This document shows positions 52,849 to 64,000 of a stretch of DNA of 64,000 nt, in pieces (position 1 is the stretch's first letter; every line of letters begins with the position of its first letter). The notes below the pieces were generated by a model. It searched no databases, was not told the origin of the DNA, and saw only the letters and a list, made by a program, of their open reading frames with translations. Source of the DNA: Ascaphus truei (Eukaryota; Chordata; Amphibia; Anura; Ascaphidae); the NCBI GenBank assembly GCA_036426205.1, contig CM071573.1:72948580-73012579 (forward strand). The letters run 5' to 3'. The translations under genes and the position numbers were made by a program.

Positions 52849-54988
52849 CTCTAGCCCTTTTCAAAGTTGCATATCTTTCCAGTCCCATTGATGAATATTT
52901 GCACTAGATTAAATACATTAATTATTTTAACTGTGATAATGACGTTTTCACTTCTGAAAATACAAGCCAACAACAGAGCCTACCATCCTGATCCTACCAT
53001 CCTGATCCTACCATCCTTGAAATACTATGAGACATAGAAAATTCAGCACTGCACACTGCTTGCAAATCAGTCAAAAAGGAATGACATACTTCAAGCTCTT
53101 AAATTTATTCATGAAGGCACTTTAATGTATTTCAGCACAACATTGTATTGTCAATTTTTTGTGTTGGTTCTCATATAGTTATTTTTTGCAATAAGAATGC
53201 TCAGACATTTTGTGATAACACACTGATTACAAAGTGGGATATTCCATTTAGAGAGCATCTTGTTCTCTTTAAGCAGCTGTAGCAGAGATCCCAATATGAC
53301 ATTTCACTAGTGTGTGTGCTACAGTAGTTCAGATCATTGAATGTCCTGTAACAAGAAAATTGAGGAAAAAAACCTGGAGCATGTACTGTAGATGCACTGA
53401 TAATGAGGAAAAGGTAGGGCACGTATATCATAAGAAATTACGAGGAAATATCTACATTTTTAATTTGGGAGTGGTAAATGTTAAGATCACCCAAAAGGGA
53501 ATTAAGCCATATTACTTAAGAGTTCTTAAACCATGCAAGAAATGTACAGTAGGCAGGGATTTTCTTCTTCTTTTTTTTTTCCATTCTGTATGCAAAAGCG
53601 TAATCTATGCCAAAGGAAGAGGCACATACTATTTAAGTAGATGCAAGATAGACATTTGTGAGATTTTAGCTTTTAATTCCTTTTACACAACTTTGGCTGG
53701 TAAAACTGATAATTTGTCTATTTGGAACGTGTATGCATATTTCTTGCCACTGGAAGAATAGGTTAGCCACAGAGCTCTATTTAGGATATTATTTTGAAGA
53801 GGAGAGTGAAAGTGTCCACTTTAATAATAGCCTCGATAACATGGACATTGTCTCCTCTATTCTGCGTGCGGTAAGAGATTGGTCAAAAATAAATCACACA
53901 AAATTGACCATTTTTCACACGACTGGACTACTTTCATGATCATATTCAGGTGCACATCTTGTTGCATAACCAGTGGTACCCAAGGAATTGGGATGAATGA
54001 TTTATTTTTCAAAGTATTTCACCATTTTTTGCCCCTTTTCACTAGAATTTTGCAAAAATGACATTATATAAAGGACAACATAACCTTGCCCATTTATTTT
54101 TTATGGTTGGCAACATTATTATGCGAAGTTTGATGATTTTTGCAAATTGTTTTCCAAAAAAAAGGCTAATTTTGTCTTGTTCATGAACAACAGCAATTCG
54201 CTGTCTCGCCCAAAATATAACCAGTGTTGAATTGTTTGCCTTTTATGAGCATATTAAAGGATAATCCCAATTTTCCTGTCATTATTTATTGGTGATAGCA
54301 ACTATTTATTTGCTCTATTAAACATAAAAATGCTCTGAGGCATATGTGCCATTCCCAGAAGGGCATGCCAGGTATAAAACCTTCTTCTTCATTCTTCATT
54401 ACGCCCTTCATCTTACTGAATGTGCGCCTATCCAGTGTGTCCACGGCACATTAAAAGCCTAATGTAGTATACATTACATAGACAACTGTAGATATAAGAC
54501 AGTTCGATTGATTTTAACACATTAAGCAATGATCTTCATTATTCATTCAAGGTGCCTCCTGAGTGAACAATGAACTTCAAATCTAAGAATTATTTTAGAA
54601 TGTGCTACAATATTGCTCCCAAATGCAACATAGATCTCTATTTTGACAGCTTACAATATTGATGCCTGAAGGGATAATATTGCCTAAAGTTCTGAAATGC
54701 TAGGGAATCCATGACACGTCTGTTATGCTATGTCATGGTAGGCTAATGATTAATGTGATAGCTTTAAAAATAATACACAGATCTAGCCAACAGTATTGCA
54801 AGCCATGGTGCGCTGCGGTGGAACATGCACAACACACGATCAGGATAAGCGGTCATTGTTTTTTTAATAAGCTACGTGCAAGAAGGGAGTGGGGCTATCA
54901 TGCTTTTTGACCTGAGGGAGCTTGCCAAGGGTTGCAATAACGTTGGCTACATTTGCAACATCATAATGTGTATATATACAAATAAATA
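52849..54988. other. Unassigned AT-rich stretch
   Basis: Contains a short triple repeat ATCCTACCATCCTG (52983-53015). The frame 53312-53761 shows no domain or composition support. Nothing else assigned. Confidence 0.4.
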
Positions 54989-54996
54989 CCTTAAAG

Positions 54997-55289
54997 CAGG
55001 GTTGCACCAAGTGGGGGGAGCAAGATGTTCTCAGGGGGGGGGGGGGCGCGGCTGTTACAGAGGCCCCGTGCTTCCCCGAAGGTATTTAAAATAAATGTTG
55101 GGGATCACGCGAGGCCTATGTAACTTTTATCTTACCTTGAGTACCAGCAACGCTTCTCCATGGCAACCAGCGTCAAATGACCCAGCGATGTCATTTGATG
55201 CCAGAGCTGTGCGGGGGGAGGGGGGAGGGGCACGAGCCAGAGGAGAAAGGAGACAGGGGCCCGCATGGGGTAAACTTTGCGCACCCCTG
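54997..55289. mobile_element. hAT non-autonomous element (293 bp)
   Basis: Left end CAGGGTTGCACCAAGTG and right end, inward, CAGGGGTGCGCAAAGTTT are inverted; flanking octamers CCTTAAAG (54989-54996) and CCTTAAAA (55290-55297) match at 7 of 8. G-rich interior with two long G runs. No transposase. Confidence 0.9.
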
Positions 55290-55297
55290 CCTTAAAA

Positions 55298-56092
55298 GAG
55301 CAATCCAAGTGTTTTTTTTCTTTTCTTTTCTACATTATGATTTAATTATGGGGTCTCCGGAGCTGAACCCCATTCATTTCAGATTTGGGGACCTCCTGAT
55401 TCCTAAGGTAAAAAACTCCAAAGGGTGTACCCGTATCTTGGCAAAGTTTTGAGATCCTGCGTCCCATGGGCCAATAGGAAGCCAAACCTGATGACATCAC
55501 AGCTTCCTATTGGTCCGCAGGGTGCGCAATCCTTGAAACTCCACCATTATGTGAACCCTAGAAGCCAAGCAAAGTGGCTACTGGCATCCTATACAGAGGT
55601 ATGTATATCCCAGGTTCAGCTCCGGAGACCCCCTGCTTCAATCCTATGTTAAAAATAAAAACAATTTGCCAAAATATTTGTGCTCTTGGATTGTAGTATT
55701 CCTGGGAATGGGGTCCCTGGAGCTGAAAATAGAGCAGTTCTGTTCTGGAGGCCAAATACCCCCCTCCCAATCTGATTTCTAACCCTGTAAAAATAAAGGG
55801 GCTTTAGTTAGGGTGCACTGCGGCTTTTACTGATTTCTTTCTTGAGCAGTTATTATTTGTGAGGAGCAATGAAAAAGGCGTTCCATATAATACAAATTCA
55901 AGTTTAGACAAATTTGTCTTTGGGTTAATAGTATTTAACTATTTACAGCCCTGTCAGCCCAGCCCATGTACAGCCCAGTCATTGACCTCTGAAGTGGATG
56001 ATTCAAATGTGCAAACGTTGTCCTTGAATTCTTTGTATTATTGTGGAAATTTTCAATCATGTTGTGATCTTCTGTTTATTAAGACATCCAAG
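55298..56092. other. Unassigned stretch with inverted GGAGCTGAACCC words
   Basis: CCGGAGCTGAACCCC at 55357 returns inverted as CAGGTTCAGCTCCGGAGAC at 55612, and TGGGGTCCCTGGAGCTG follows at 55708. Possibly a MITE with internal duplication, boundaries unclear. Confidence 0.4.
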
Positions 56093-56276
56093 CACAGCAG
56101 GCAAACTCCAGCCATCAAGGGCCACCAACAGGTCAGGTTTTAAGGATATCCCTGCTTCAGCACCAGTGACTCAATCAGTGGTTCAGTCATTGACTGAGCT
56201 ACCTGTGCTGAAGCAGGGATATCGTTAAAACTTAACTGGTTGGTGACCGTTGACGGTTGGTGTTGGCCACTCCTGG
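56093..56276 (+). mobile_element. hAT-like palindromic MITE
   Basis: Copy with AACAGGTCAGGTTTTAAGG, GACTCAATCAGTGGTTCAG and its inverse, closing GTTGGCCACTCCTG. Diverged at both ends; octamer flanks not identifiable. Confidence 0.75.
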
Positions 56277-56331
56277 TATAGACTATACTAATAGTCAGGA
56301 TGTTTCAGCTTCAGTGTAAAAAAAAGATTAA

Positions 56332-56807
56332 AGCGCCTATGCAGACAGCAGCACTTTTTAAAATTGGGGAGGGGAATAAAAAGTAGGTTTAATGGAGAGT
56401 TTTATTCTCCATATGCAGAAATGGGCGAAATCCGCTATTTTTAGCATTACTGCATGTGGAGAATTGTAAATGAGGAGATGCGCGCAGCTGAAAGGGAAAA
56501 AAAAAAATCGCGTATTTTTTTTTTCCCCTATAGCCGGCGAGCTCCTGCTTCTTGCCAACTTTAGTTGGCGGAGAAAATTGAAGAAAATCGCGCCAAAAAC
56601 AGCCGCTAGATGGCGAGCGCGCCTTTCTGAATTCGGATATTTTTCAGACTGGCGAGATGTAGTTTCTCGCCAGCCGCGCGGTGAGATTTTCAAATAGAAA
56701 AAAAAAATGGCGCTTTTTTCCTACCTCGCCATTTTCAGCTGTTTTTTGCGCGATTTTCTCCGGAAAATGGCGAGATTTTAAATAGCGCTGCTCTCTGCAT
56801 GAGGCCC
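56332..56807. mobile_element. Harbinger-type MITE (about 476 bp)
   Basis: Right end inward GGGCCTCATGCAGAGAGC, left end AGCGCCTATGCAGACAGC; TAA flanks both sides (56329-56331, 56808-56810). Inner palindrome GCCAACTTTAGTTGGCGG at 56554 is shared with 21571 and 35.5 kb. GGCGAG/CTCGCC words dominate the interior. Confidence 0.8.
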
Positions 56808-56810
56808 TAA

Positions 56811-57780
56811 AAGCGCTATATATTTAGGTAAATTATGATGTTTCACATATGTTGTTAGGACACAGAGTTCTTGCTAAACTTATAGTCACACAATTGCACG
56901 ATGTTGTTATTGTTAAATGACAATGTTCTTCTGTTCTAAGATTATTTTTTGCAAAGTTTTATTTTTCATACGAGTTTGAATAACAAAAAACTGTGCCCCT
57001 GATTGTATTCTTTCTTTCTCTACTGCAAACTAACGTCATTGATTAACATCCATGTTTCCACAAAGCCAACAGTTCATCTGGACCTCTAGGGAAATAAGGA
57101 TGCCTAATTGGTTTTAAATTCATAAACTCGCTATTAAGGGAATCATACATTGAATTAGTGGTATTTTGTACTTTCTGTACCAGGCCAAATTTGTGATTTT
57201 ACCACTTTATACTTGTTAGTACTGTAGTGCTAGGAAAGTTTATTACTGTGACTGTTCAAGGAGTTTGTAACTATACTGTACTGTATGTGGTTAATCCTTA
57301 ATAATCAATGTCTACCTGAAAGTGGCCAGACTAATTGTACATTGTATTACTTTGTAATATTCTGAAGAACAAAGCTTTTAAGTATTATTCGTTGAACTGT
57401 AATAGTGCTAATCGAGGCCCTATCACAAGAGAATTCCTGTTGATGTTAATACAATTTAGGGAGTTTCCGTTCTATAGTGCCCCAATTAGCACTATCGCAA
57501 TTTAATGAATAACCTACTTTAAGTGGTGGTAATTGGGATGGATACATTCTCAAAGGAATTTTACCAACACTGATACTGATAATGAAGGAAATTTGTGAGA
57601 ATGATGTACACTAAGGAGATGGAAGCACAAACGAGGGGAAAAGTGTTTATCACTTAGCACAATAAGACCTCTTGTATACTCTTAAAGAGTATAAAAACTT
57701 CAATCAAGCAAAGATTTCTCCAGGTCTACTACAGCTACTAAATCACAATAATCTTCATAGAATCTTGGCAAGTAGGACCT
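56811..57780. other. Unassigned AT-rich stretch
   Basis: Repeat-poor, no gene or terminus seen. Confidence 0.4.
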
Positions 57781-58570
57781 GCCAGCCTAGCATCACCTGC
57801 ACAGCCCAGCATCACCTGCACAGCACAACATAATATCACCTGTACAGCCCAGCCCAACCTGCACAGCACAACCCAGCATCACCTGCCCAGCTCAGTATCA
57901 CATGCCCAGCCCAGCATCACCTGCCCAGCTCAGCATCACGTGCACAGCTCAGCATCACGTGCACAGCATTACCATCATGTGCACAGCATTACCTACGCAG
58001 CATTACCTGCACAGCACACCCCAGCACCACCTGTACAGCCCAGCATTACACACACATCCCAGCATCACCTGCACAGCACAGCCCAACATCACCTGCACAA
58101 CACAGCCCAGCATCACATGCACAGCACAGCTCAGCATCACCTGTGCAGCCCAGCTCGGCACCACCTGCACAGCCCAGCATTACACACACATCCCAGCATC
58201 ACCTGCACAGCACAGCCCAACATCACCTGCACAACACAGCCCAGCATCACCTGCACAGCCCAGCATTACACACACATCCCAGCATCACCTGCACAGCACA
58301 GCCCAATATCACCTGCACAGCACAGCCCAGCATCACCTGCACAGTCCAGCTCAGCATCACCTGCACAGCACAGATCAGCATCACTTGCCCAGCACCACCT
58401 GCACAGCCCAGCATCACCTGCAAAGCACAACTCAGCATCACCTGCACAGCACAGCCCAGCATAACCTGCACAGCACAGCATCATCTTCACAGCCCAGCAT
58501 CACCTGCACAGCTCAGCATCACCTGCACAGCCAAGCATCACCTGCAAAGCACAGCTCAGCATCACTTGGG
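57781..58570 (+). repeat. CATCACCTGCACAGC minisatellite, about 790 bp
   Basis: Dozens of copies of a 20-26 bp unit, CCCAGCATCACCTGCACAG, with variants. A longer segment with ATTACACACACATCCCAGC recurs three times (58033, 58169, 58264), a higher-order period of roughly 95-135 bp. Open frames in five registers (HHLHSTAQ-like) exist only because the unit lacks stops. Confidence 0.95.
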
Positions 58571-58779
58571 GATAAATAGCAGGTATGTCTTCTTGACTTA
58601 GCTACCAAGCTCATAGCTTAAAGCTTGGAGGAATTGTTAACACTTTTAAAATGCCCAATGTTTTGTCTCATAAATCCTCACTTTATATTATTTTATTTCT
58701 TTAATCGTACCCATGCACCATACAGTATCACCACTTCTCTAAGTATTATATATACACACCTCACTGGACCTATGTTTAT

Positions 58780-60476
58780 GCTGCTGATCCGAACCATTTT
58801 ATTCTACAAGCCACATCCTGAAGACCTGGAAAACTTCCAGAGTTGTTCCAATCTTCAAAAGTGGGGACAGTGTCTCAAATTACAGGCCAAACTCTCTTCA
58901 CCCAATACTATCCAAAGACATGGAAAAATGTGTCCACTCCCAATTAAGCGATTGGTATACCAAGACAAATTTCCTTAGCAAACTCCAACGTGGCTTTCGC
59001 CTAAAAGTTTGCAATGAGATCCAGTGTAGAATGGAACTGGGACAACTTACTGGTGCAATATTCCTACATTTTGCAAAAGCTTTTGATACTGTTGATTATA
59101 TTATCTTGTAAAACAAGCTCCAGTGCTCTGGAATAGGGTAACATGCTTTAAACTGGTTTCACTCTTGCCTAACTGGTACTGTAGATCCCAATATGTTCTA
59201 TCTCGGGTTCAAACTCAAACCGTTTTTGGATATCACCTGCGGTGTCCTGCAATGTTCTGTTCTGGCGGTCTAGGACGTTTGACCAGGACCAAACCACCGC
59301 CGGTGCTTGACTGCCACACATGTCATCATTGGGAGAAATCACCACCGGGACACTTCACCACCCAAAATCTCGATGATGCAATCTTTAAATGTCCTCAGAG
59401 CAGTGCGGGACATTTTAAATATCTGTCACTAGTTTTAAATATCTGGGCATACAAAACCTATGTCAAACTAGGTGCACTTCATAGGAACAAATCCTCCCGA
59501 AACCCGCTGTCAGAAAGTACATTGCACAGCAGATGCTAATGCCAATTATAGACTATGAAGACATAGTAATATGGCTAGGAATGGGCAAATGGGCAAATTT
59601 GGATCAGCGCGTATCAGTTGGCTCCTTTGGTCTGAAGATTTCACTGGATCAATGTCAAAATGGACGATTTGCATTTTGTGGATTGTTTTTATCATTACTA
59701 CCAATACACAATGAGGACTCCGCAATCTGTGGACAGACTTGTAGAATCCAATCCGCGAATTCAGCAATCTGTTGCGTGGATTTTTAAGAATCTGCCCATT
59801 GGATTCTACAAATCCATCCACGTGTTGTATCCAATAGCAGATTCGCCCATCTCTATATATGGCACAGTACCCCAAACCCCGCCGTAGAAAACTAGACACC
59901 CTCTATAACTCAATATGCCACTTTATACTCCAATGTAACTACAATACAAATTACTGCGAAATGCTCAAAGAACTAGATTGGGTATCATTTGGGTCTAGGG
60001 CAAAGTACATTTTTCCTGTCTTGCCTTAAAATACTTTCCAGACCACCTACCCACCTATCTGTACAAGCTCCTCACCCCTACCACACACAGCTCTTATCAC
60101 CTGAGATCTGTCTCCAGAAGACTGTTCACATTCCCAAGGTTCAACAAAAAATCTGAGCGCTCCTCCTTCTGCTCTCATGCATCTCACAACTGGAACAATC
60201 TACCAGAGACTCTAAAATCCACCACCGGTCTAAAGTCTTTGAAGACTTCAGCTATTCTCACATTTTAATATGATCTGCAACTGTTACATATGCCCATACC
60301 ATATATTATCTTTAACTGTTCATGAAACGTCTTTAAATATATTGTATAACCTATTCATTTAATGTAACCATGTAATGTCATCATACTATAACTCTGTGCC
60401 CAGGACATACTTGAAAACGAGAGGTTACTCTCAATGTATTACTTCCTGGTAAAACATTTTCCAAATAAATAAATAA
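58780..60476 (+). mobile_element. L2-like LINE, degraded, 3' half
   Basis: Reading across frames: KTWKTSRVVPIFKSGD, then NYRPNS, DMEKCVHSQLSDW, QLTGAIFLHFAKAFDTVD (the RT finger motif with K-AFDTVD), DITCGVLQCSV (where families have TCGVPQGSVLGP). The catalytic YVDD region is missing, replaced at about 59264-59400 by GC-rich inserted sequence. It resumes at 59430 with a FKYLGIQ-like motif, is cut again by the MITE at 59573-59862, and continues to the C-terminus (SHNWNNLPETLKS). The 3' UTR ends CCCAGGACATACTTG ... CAAATAAATAAATAA at 60476. Dead copy; frameshifts and stops throughout. Confidence 0.8.
59573..59862. mobile_element. MITE inserted in the LINE (about 290 bp)
   Basis: Begins AGGAATGGGCAAATGGGC and ends AGATTCGCCCATCTCTATA, inverted over the first dozen bases. 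Interior words ATCTGTGGACAG, GAATCCAATCCGCG and CAATCTGTTGCG recur at 8840-8890. It interrupts the LINE frame, so it is younger than the LINE. Confidence 0.65.
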
Positions 60477-61485
60477 CCTTGATACACCAGAGAATGTGAG
60501 TGCTACATGTATTACACGGCTTCTATAGCATATTTTGTGAATGGAAAGTACACATACAACAAAACCAGAGCGAGTCAAAATTCCTATGGGGTTGTTTTGA
60601 AAATAACATTCTGCAAACATGTTTCTTTAGCCTTCCAAACAACTCCCTCGGAAATTATAATACAAAGTGTATGCATTGCCTAAGGATGGAATGAAAACTG
60701 CATCAGTTGTGTATTTTTCAGCCCACTATATGCAATGTGAAATGTTGCTACTATCTATCACACTTTTAAAAGAGACCAACTGACACCCACAGCCATGTGG
60801 GAAAACAGAGCTCAATGGTCTAAAAAAATAAAAAACAATACGTTTGTTTTTCAATATTCCAATTTAGGGTAAATTTCACAGCTGAGTTTGCATTTCAGCT
60901 CTATGCATGAAAGGCTATTCTCAAAGATCTAGCAATTATAATTCACACATTGACTTTCAAATATATTTCATACAAATAAACGGCAAGTCAAGCATAAAAT
61001 AATATTGCACGAGAAGTCTTTGTGAGTTTTTTTTCCATTCATTTCTGGCTGTAATGCCAACTTTATTTCATCTTCACTCATCCGAAATAAATCTGGGACA
61101 TTATTCACTGAGACAAGTCTTATTTACAATGTAGTCCTAGGGCATCAGGTCAACATCACTTCAACTGAGAAATTCATAATACCATTCTACATACCGAATA
61201 TAATTATTCAGACTGAATAATATGAAAGGAATTCCAAATCACAGTTAGCTGTCACAGAAACATGTTAAAGATTCTTTGAGAAAGAATCTTATTATAATGT
61301 GAAAGGTAGGCCCATTTATAATACAGTACAATAGGAATTACACTGAGGTGTATAACCATTTACTCAAGTGCTGTACCTTGAAACGAGTGATTGTGTGGTT
61401 GACATGTATTAGCCCACAGCAGTTAGATAATGTATTCAGATGCACCCTTTGCATTGAACTCAAGCTTACAGTACATACTTTATTG
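60477..61485. other. Unassigned AT-rich stretch
   Basis: Repeat-poor sequence with no exon or terminus seen. Confidence 0.4.
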
Positions 61486-61618
61486 CAGGGGTGGCCAACT
61501 CCAGTTCTGAAGGGCCACCAACAGGTCAGGTTTCCAGGATATCCCTATTTCAGCACTGGTGGCTCAATCAGTGACTCAGTCATTATGACTGACTCTTGAG
61601 GACTGGAATTGGTCATGC
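61486..61618 (+). mobile_element. hAT-like palindromic MITE, right half shortened
   Basis: Opens CAGGGGTGGCCAACTCCAG, the most consensus-like left end in the window, then AACAGGTCAGGTTTCCAGG and GGTGGCTCAATCAGTGAC. The right palindromic arm is deleted; it closes GAGGACTGGAATTGGTC. Confidence 0.8.
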
Positions 61619-62190
61619 CTTCTTTTTAGGCTTCTTAACATGTTGAGTGCCACAGCCCCTCTGGTACTTTGAGATTCTCAGGGGTGATCATGTGAATGCT
61701 CATCGCTGATTATGGAACGTAAGAGGAGTCCTTCTCTTCTGTTCCTTAGCTGGCGATGTTGTCCAGTAGAGCTTTGAATAAGATCTGCCCTAGAGAGCAA
61801 GAAAATAGCCCCAAACTCCAAAGGGTTAAACATTTAATTGTGCAACCCACCCATCTGCTCAACAACGTAAGTGTCAGAACCCTTCCACCCCAGCACTTAA
61901 AAACATGAGTGTCTAAAATCTCTCGCATCCCAAAACATGAGCGTGTGCAAGTGTTCAATCTTGGGCCCACGAAAACTGGTGACTGCCCTGGCAACAATTA
62001 TTAAATCATCTCCTTTTTCTGATTGCCAAATGCAAATTGACAACATATACTTCCAGATGTTGTCTTTACTGCCAAATATTGTATTGAAATGGAACCACTG
62101 CAAAAAAATGGTGGGCATTGCCTATTGCTAATGCCCAAATAGGCTTTTTTTACCAACAGTTTAAAAGTTTAGGCTATACACACATGGTTT
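61619..62190. other. Unassigned stretch
   Basis: No feature that I can support. Confidence 0.4.
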
Positions 62191-63060
62191 GAGTGGTCGT
62201 GGGAGTGGGGAGCTTGCTTAGGAGCTCCCTTCCTCCTATTAGGCTCATCTGCCTATTTTTGTCAGGCTCCCCAGCCTTGTTCATATCCCACTGTGGGCTA
62301 CAGTCATTCAGTACTGTATTGGAGTATTTCCCCCTTGAAGCCAATGTTTGCTCTGAGGAGTTTTTTAATACCCCTTATTTTAACTTTATATCATTAATAA
62401 AAGTGTTTTTACAATATACATCAATTCATTACACTATTGGGTGTTCTGAGGTCTACATTTTCAAGATTGGTTCATTCCGTCAGTGTTTAACTATAGTATG
62501 ATTGATTGCTGTTATGTAGGGGACCTACGGGTCTACTGGCCCCTCTTGGGTCAATTGTTTACCAGTTTTTAAATTGTGTTCACACACGATTGGTTGCTTC
62601 ATATTTTTTAGCGTTTTTAATTTGATTGTATTCACCTGTGCTTTGGCAGGGTTTTTTGTTTTTATATTGCATGTTCAGTCACCTGCTCCCCACTCTTTGA
62701 CAAAGTGCCCTAGCGGCGTGAAATGCGTAGGAGGGAGAACATGGGGACTGCACGGCTCATTTGTGTTTTCTCATTAAAGCCCATTTTTTCCTGACCGTGG
62801 GTTTTGACCATCAATTAATGCCGTTTTCTTGCTGTTGCTCCGGATGCCTGCCTCTTCTCTCCTCACTTTCATCCATCGTGATCAGGACACACACCACTAG
62901 GAAGAGTATAGGAGGTCTCATTGCTGTTGGCGCTGCCTGCACGCAGCTGCCAGGACGGGACCATCACAGCTACTGTGCATTACTACTACCCACTTGGAGT
63001 AGCATCACGTGAGCATTGTGACCAGGACATAGGTGAGAAGATATCTATTCCATGACTCTT
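62191..63060 (+). mobile_element. Foldback-family relative with hammerhead-like motif
   Basis: Unique-looking sequence up to the motif at 62693-62732, followed by a 330-bp GC-richer part (GTGTTTTCTC..., CACGCAGCTGCCAGGACG) ending near ACATAGGTGAGAAG. Layout (motif, then 200-350 bp, then GTGAG/GTAAG near the end) is like 16560-16790 and 24765-25000. Single orientation, no arms found. Confidence 0.4.
62693..62732 (+). ncRNA. Hammerhead-like structured motif 7
   Basis: TTGACAAA (62697-62704), stem GTGCC/GGCGT with CTAGC loop (two wobble pairs), GAAAT (62720-62724), GCGT, then A. CTCT (62693-62696 region) before the core pairs with GGAG after the A, a 4-bp stem I. First core base is T instead of C. 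Confidence 0.45.
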
Positions 63061-63640
63061 GGTCCCCCTCCCTTTGCTAAGCGGCACTATACACTTACCT
63101 TTCTACAACACGGCACCAATACACACAGGTAAGACTGTGTGTCAGCATATCCCACAGAGCACAAGACAGTACACTTATACCATGTTACACAACCCCTTCT
63201 ATACATACATCCCTTACTGAACACCCCTTTAGTACCTGAAATCTACCTCCGGGTTCTGATGTGTGTAAGGTAGACACAGCTTTAATTATTCCACAACCTT
63301 TTCTAAAATTTCCTGAGCGGTAATGTTACGATTATTTTCTCATGGGAACAGAATGATAAATGTATTGTGTGTTATTAGAGCTGAAGGGTAGACTCAATCA
63401 GTGTGTATCTCCGCTTATTCTAACCTTTAAATTATATCTCTGGGCAGTAGAAAAAATACACTTAAGGAAAGCAGCCGAGAAGTGAATGGATGTTATTTCC
63501 GCAATCTTAAGCAAATGAAGTAGTATGTACAGTATTGTACACCAGCAAGGCTAATTCTAGAAAAGAAGTATATAGAAATACCAACGGATACAGTAACATC
63601 CCAATACTTTAATATTCTACAAACATTTTGTTAAATGGTC
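63061..63640. other. Unassigned stretch
   Basis: No feature that I can support. Confidence 0.4.
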
Positions 63641-63644
63641 ACCC

Positions 63645-64000
63645 CTGTAAGGAATCGGGGAACGTGTCCCACGCAGCGTGTTCCCTCCTTAACTATGCTC
63701 CACACAACTCCGCGCCGCTTACAGAGCACACGGGCACACGGAGCTCCTTGTACCCAGCCAAGGAGGTTAACACCCCCCCCTCTTGCGGCGCGTGTATGTC
63801 GCGCGCAGCGCACACATGTGATGTCGTGAACCACTCCCCAGCTGCGAGGCAAATCACTCCCACCTGTCCCCTGCACCTTGCAGCGAATGTCTGCCTCCGC
63901 AGAGGCCACGCCTCCGCTCCTCCCTTCTGTCTGATTCGCCCAGCTCTACTATATATGCTCAGCTGTCTCACTCCAACATTGCTGAGCATAGTTCCTGGTA
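63645..64000 (+). mobile_element. Possible LTR, cut by the window edge
   Basis: From TGTAAGGAATCGGGGAACG the sequence turns GC-rich (CACGCAGCGTGTTCCC, GCGCGCAGCGCAC) and contains a TATA-like CTACTATATATGCTCAGC at 63945 near the edge, as a promoter within an LTR might. It starts with TG and is unlike the AT-rich sequence before it. No second copy is in the window, so this is tentative. The ORFs on both strands are composition artefacts. Confidence 0.3.

Noticed and set aside
53312..53761. 149-codon open frame on the plus strand
   Set aside because: No recognisable motif, no coding-like composition, no splice context; compatible with chance in 64 kb.
57902..58579. 225-codon open frame in the minisatellite
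   Set aside because: The repeat unit lacks stops in several frames; parallel frames are equally open.

Overview
This is eukaryotic, almost certainly amphibian (frog-like) nuclear DNA from a large, transposon-rich genome. It has no operons or dense genes. It is AT-rich spacer filled with nested mobile elements: hAT, Harbinger and TA-targeting (Tc1/mariner/pogo-type) short inverted-repeat elements, L2/CR1-like LINE tails, LTR fragments, large foldback (palindromic) insertions, and many micro- and minisatellites. I assign it to a frog because I recognise the repeat vocabulary (a palindromic hAT MITE family present at least seven times, and retroposon tails ending in GCGCTATATAAATAAAG). I cannot name the species, and I found no convincing host gene or tRNA/rRNA gene. 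The window may be intergenic or lie inside a long intron.

Layout. 1-3.6 kb: two copies of an LTR-like repeat. 4-5.3 kb: an hAT MITE split by a 978-bp foldback insertion. 5.3-6 kb: minus-strand L2-like tail and a TA-flanked MITE. 7.1-9.7 kb: foldback arms around a G-run/CpG-rich block. 13.4-15.05 kb: a Harbinger terminus and its MYB-like gene (two exons, two frameshifts). 15.1-19.8 kb: microsatellites, a 1.4-kb inverted repeat, a CpG-rich MITE and minisatellites. 21-22.5 kb: hAT MITE, Harbinger MITE and an orphan terminal exon (minus). 25.5-26.8 kb: a TA-flanked element whose inside is mostly satellite. 28.5-30.3 kb: a TA-flanked element carrying a frameshifted forkhead-like gene. 32.9-35.8 kb: a Harbinger transposase gene (minus) broken by a 264-bp TA-flanked insertion, ending in a Harbinger terminus. 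37.4-38.5 kb: foldback and hAT element. 40.5-41.1 kb: LINE tails. 45.9-48.2 kb: a complete Tigger-type transposon with an uninterrupted 598-codon transposase. 49.6-50.05 kb: LTR-like repeat. 55 kb: hAT MITE. 56.3-56.8 kb: Harbinger MITE. 57.8-58.6 kb: minisatellite. 58.8-60.5 kb: degraded L2-like LINE. 62.2-63.05 kb: a foldback-family relative.

Relations. The MYB-like gene (plus strand, next to the left Harbinger terminus) and the transposase gene (minus strand, next to the right terminus) are the two proteins expected of a Harbinger transposon. The two termini have the same sequence and the same 3-bp flank, so they may be the ends of one element swollen to 22 kb by later insertions. The Tigger copy is the only gene here that looks undamaged.

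The most unusual signal is a small conserved RNA-like fold, YUGANRAA-stem-GAAAYG, followed in most copies by a short self-complementary run and a non-G base. It recurs in at least seven unrelated places, mostly inside the foldback elements. The stem sequences differ but keep pairing. It resembles the hammerhead ribozyme core with one extra A, and together with the inverted arms and a long target duplication it suggests a Penelope-like or other retroelement family.
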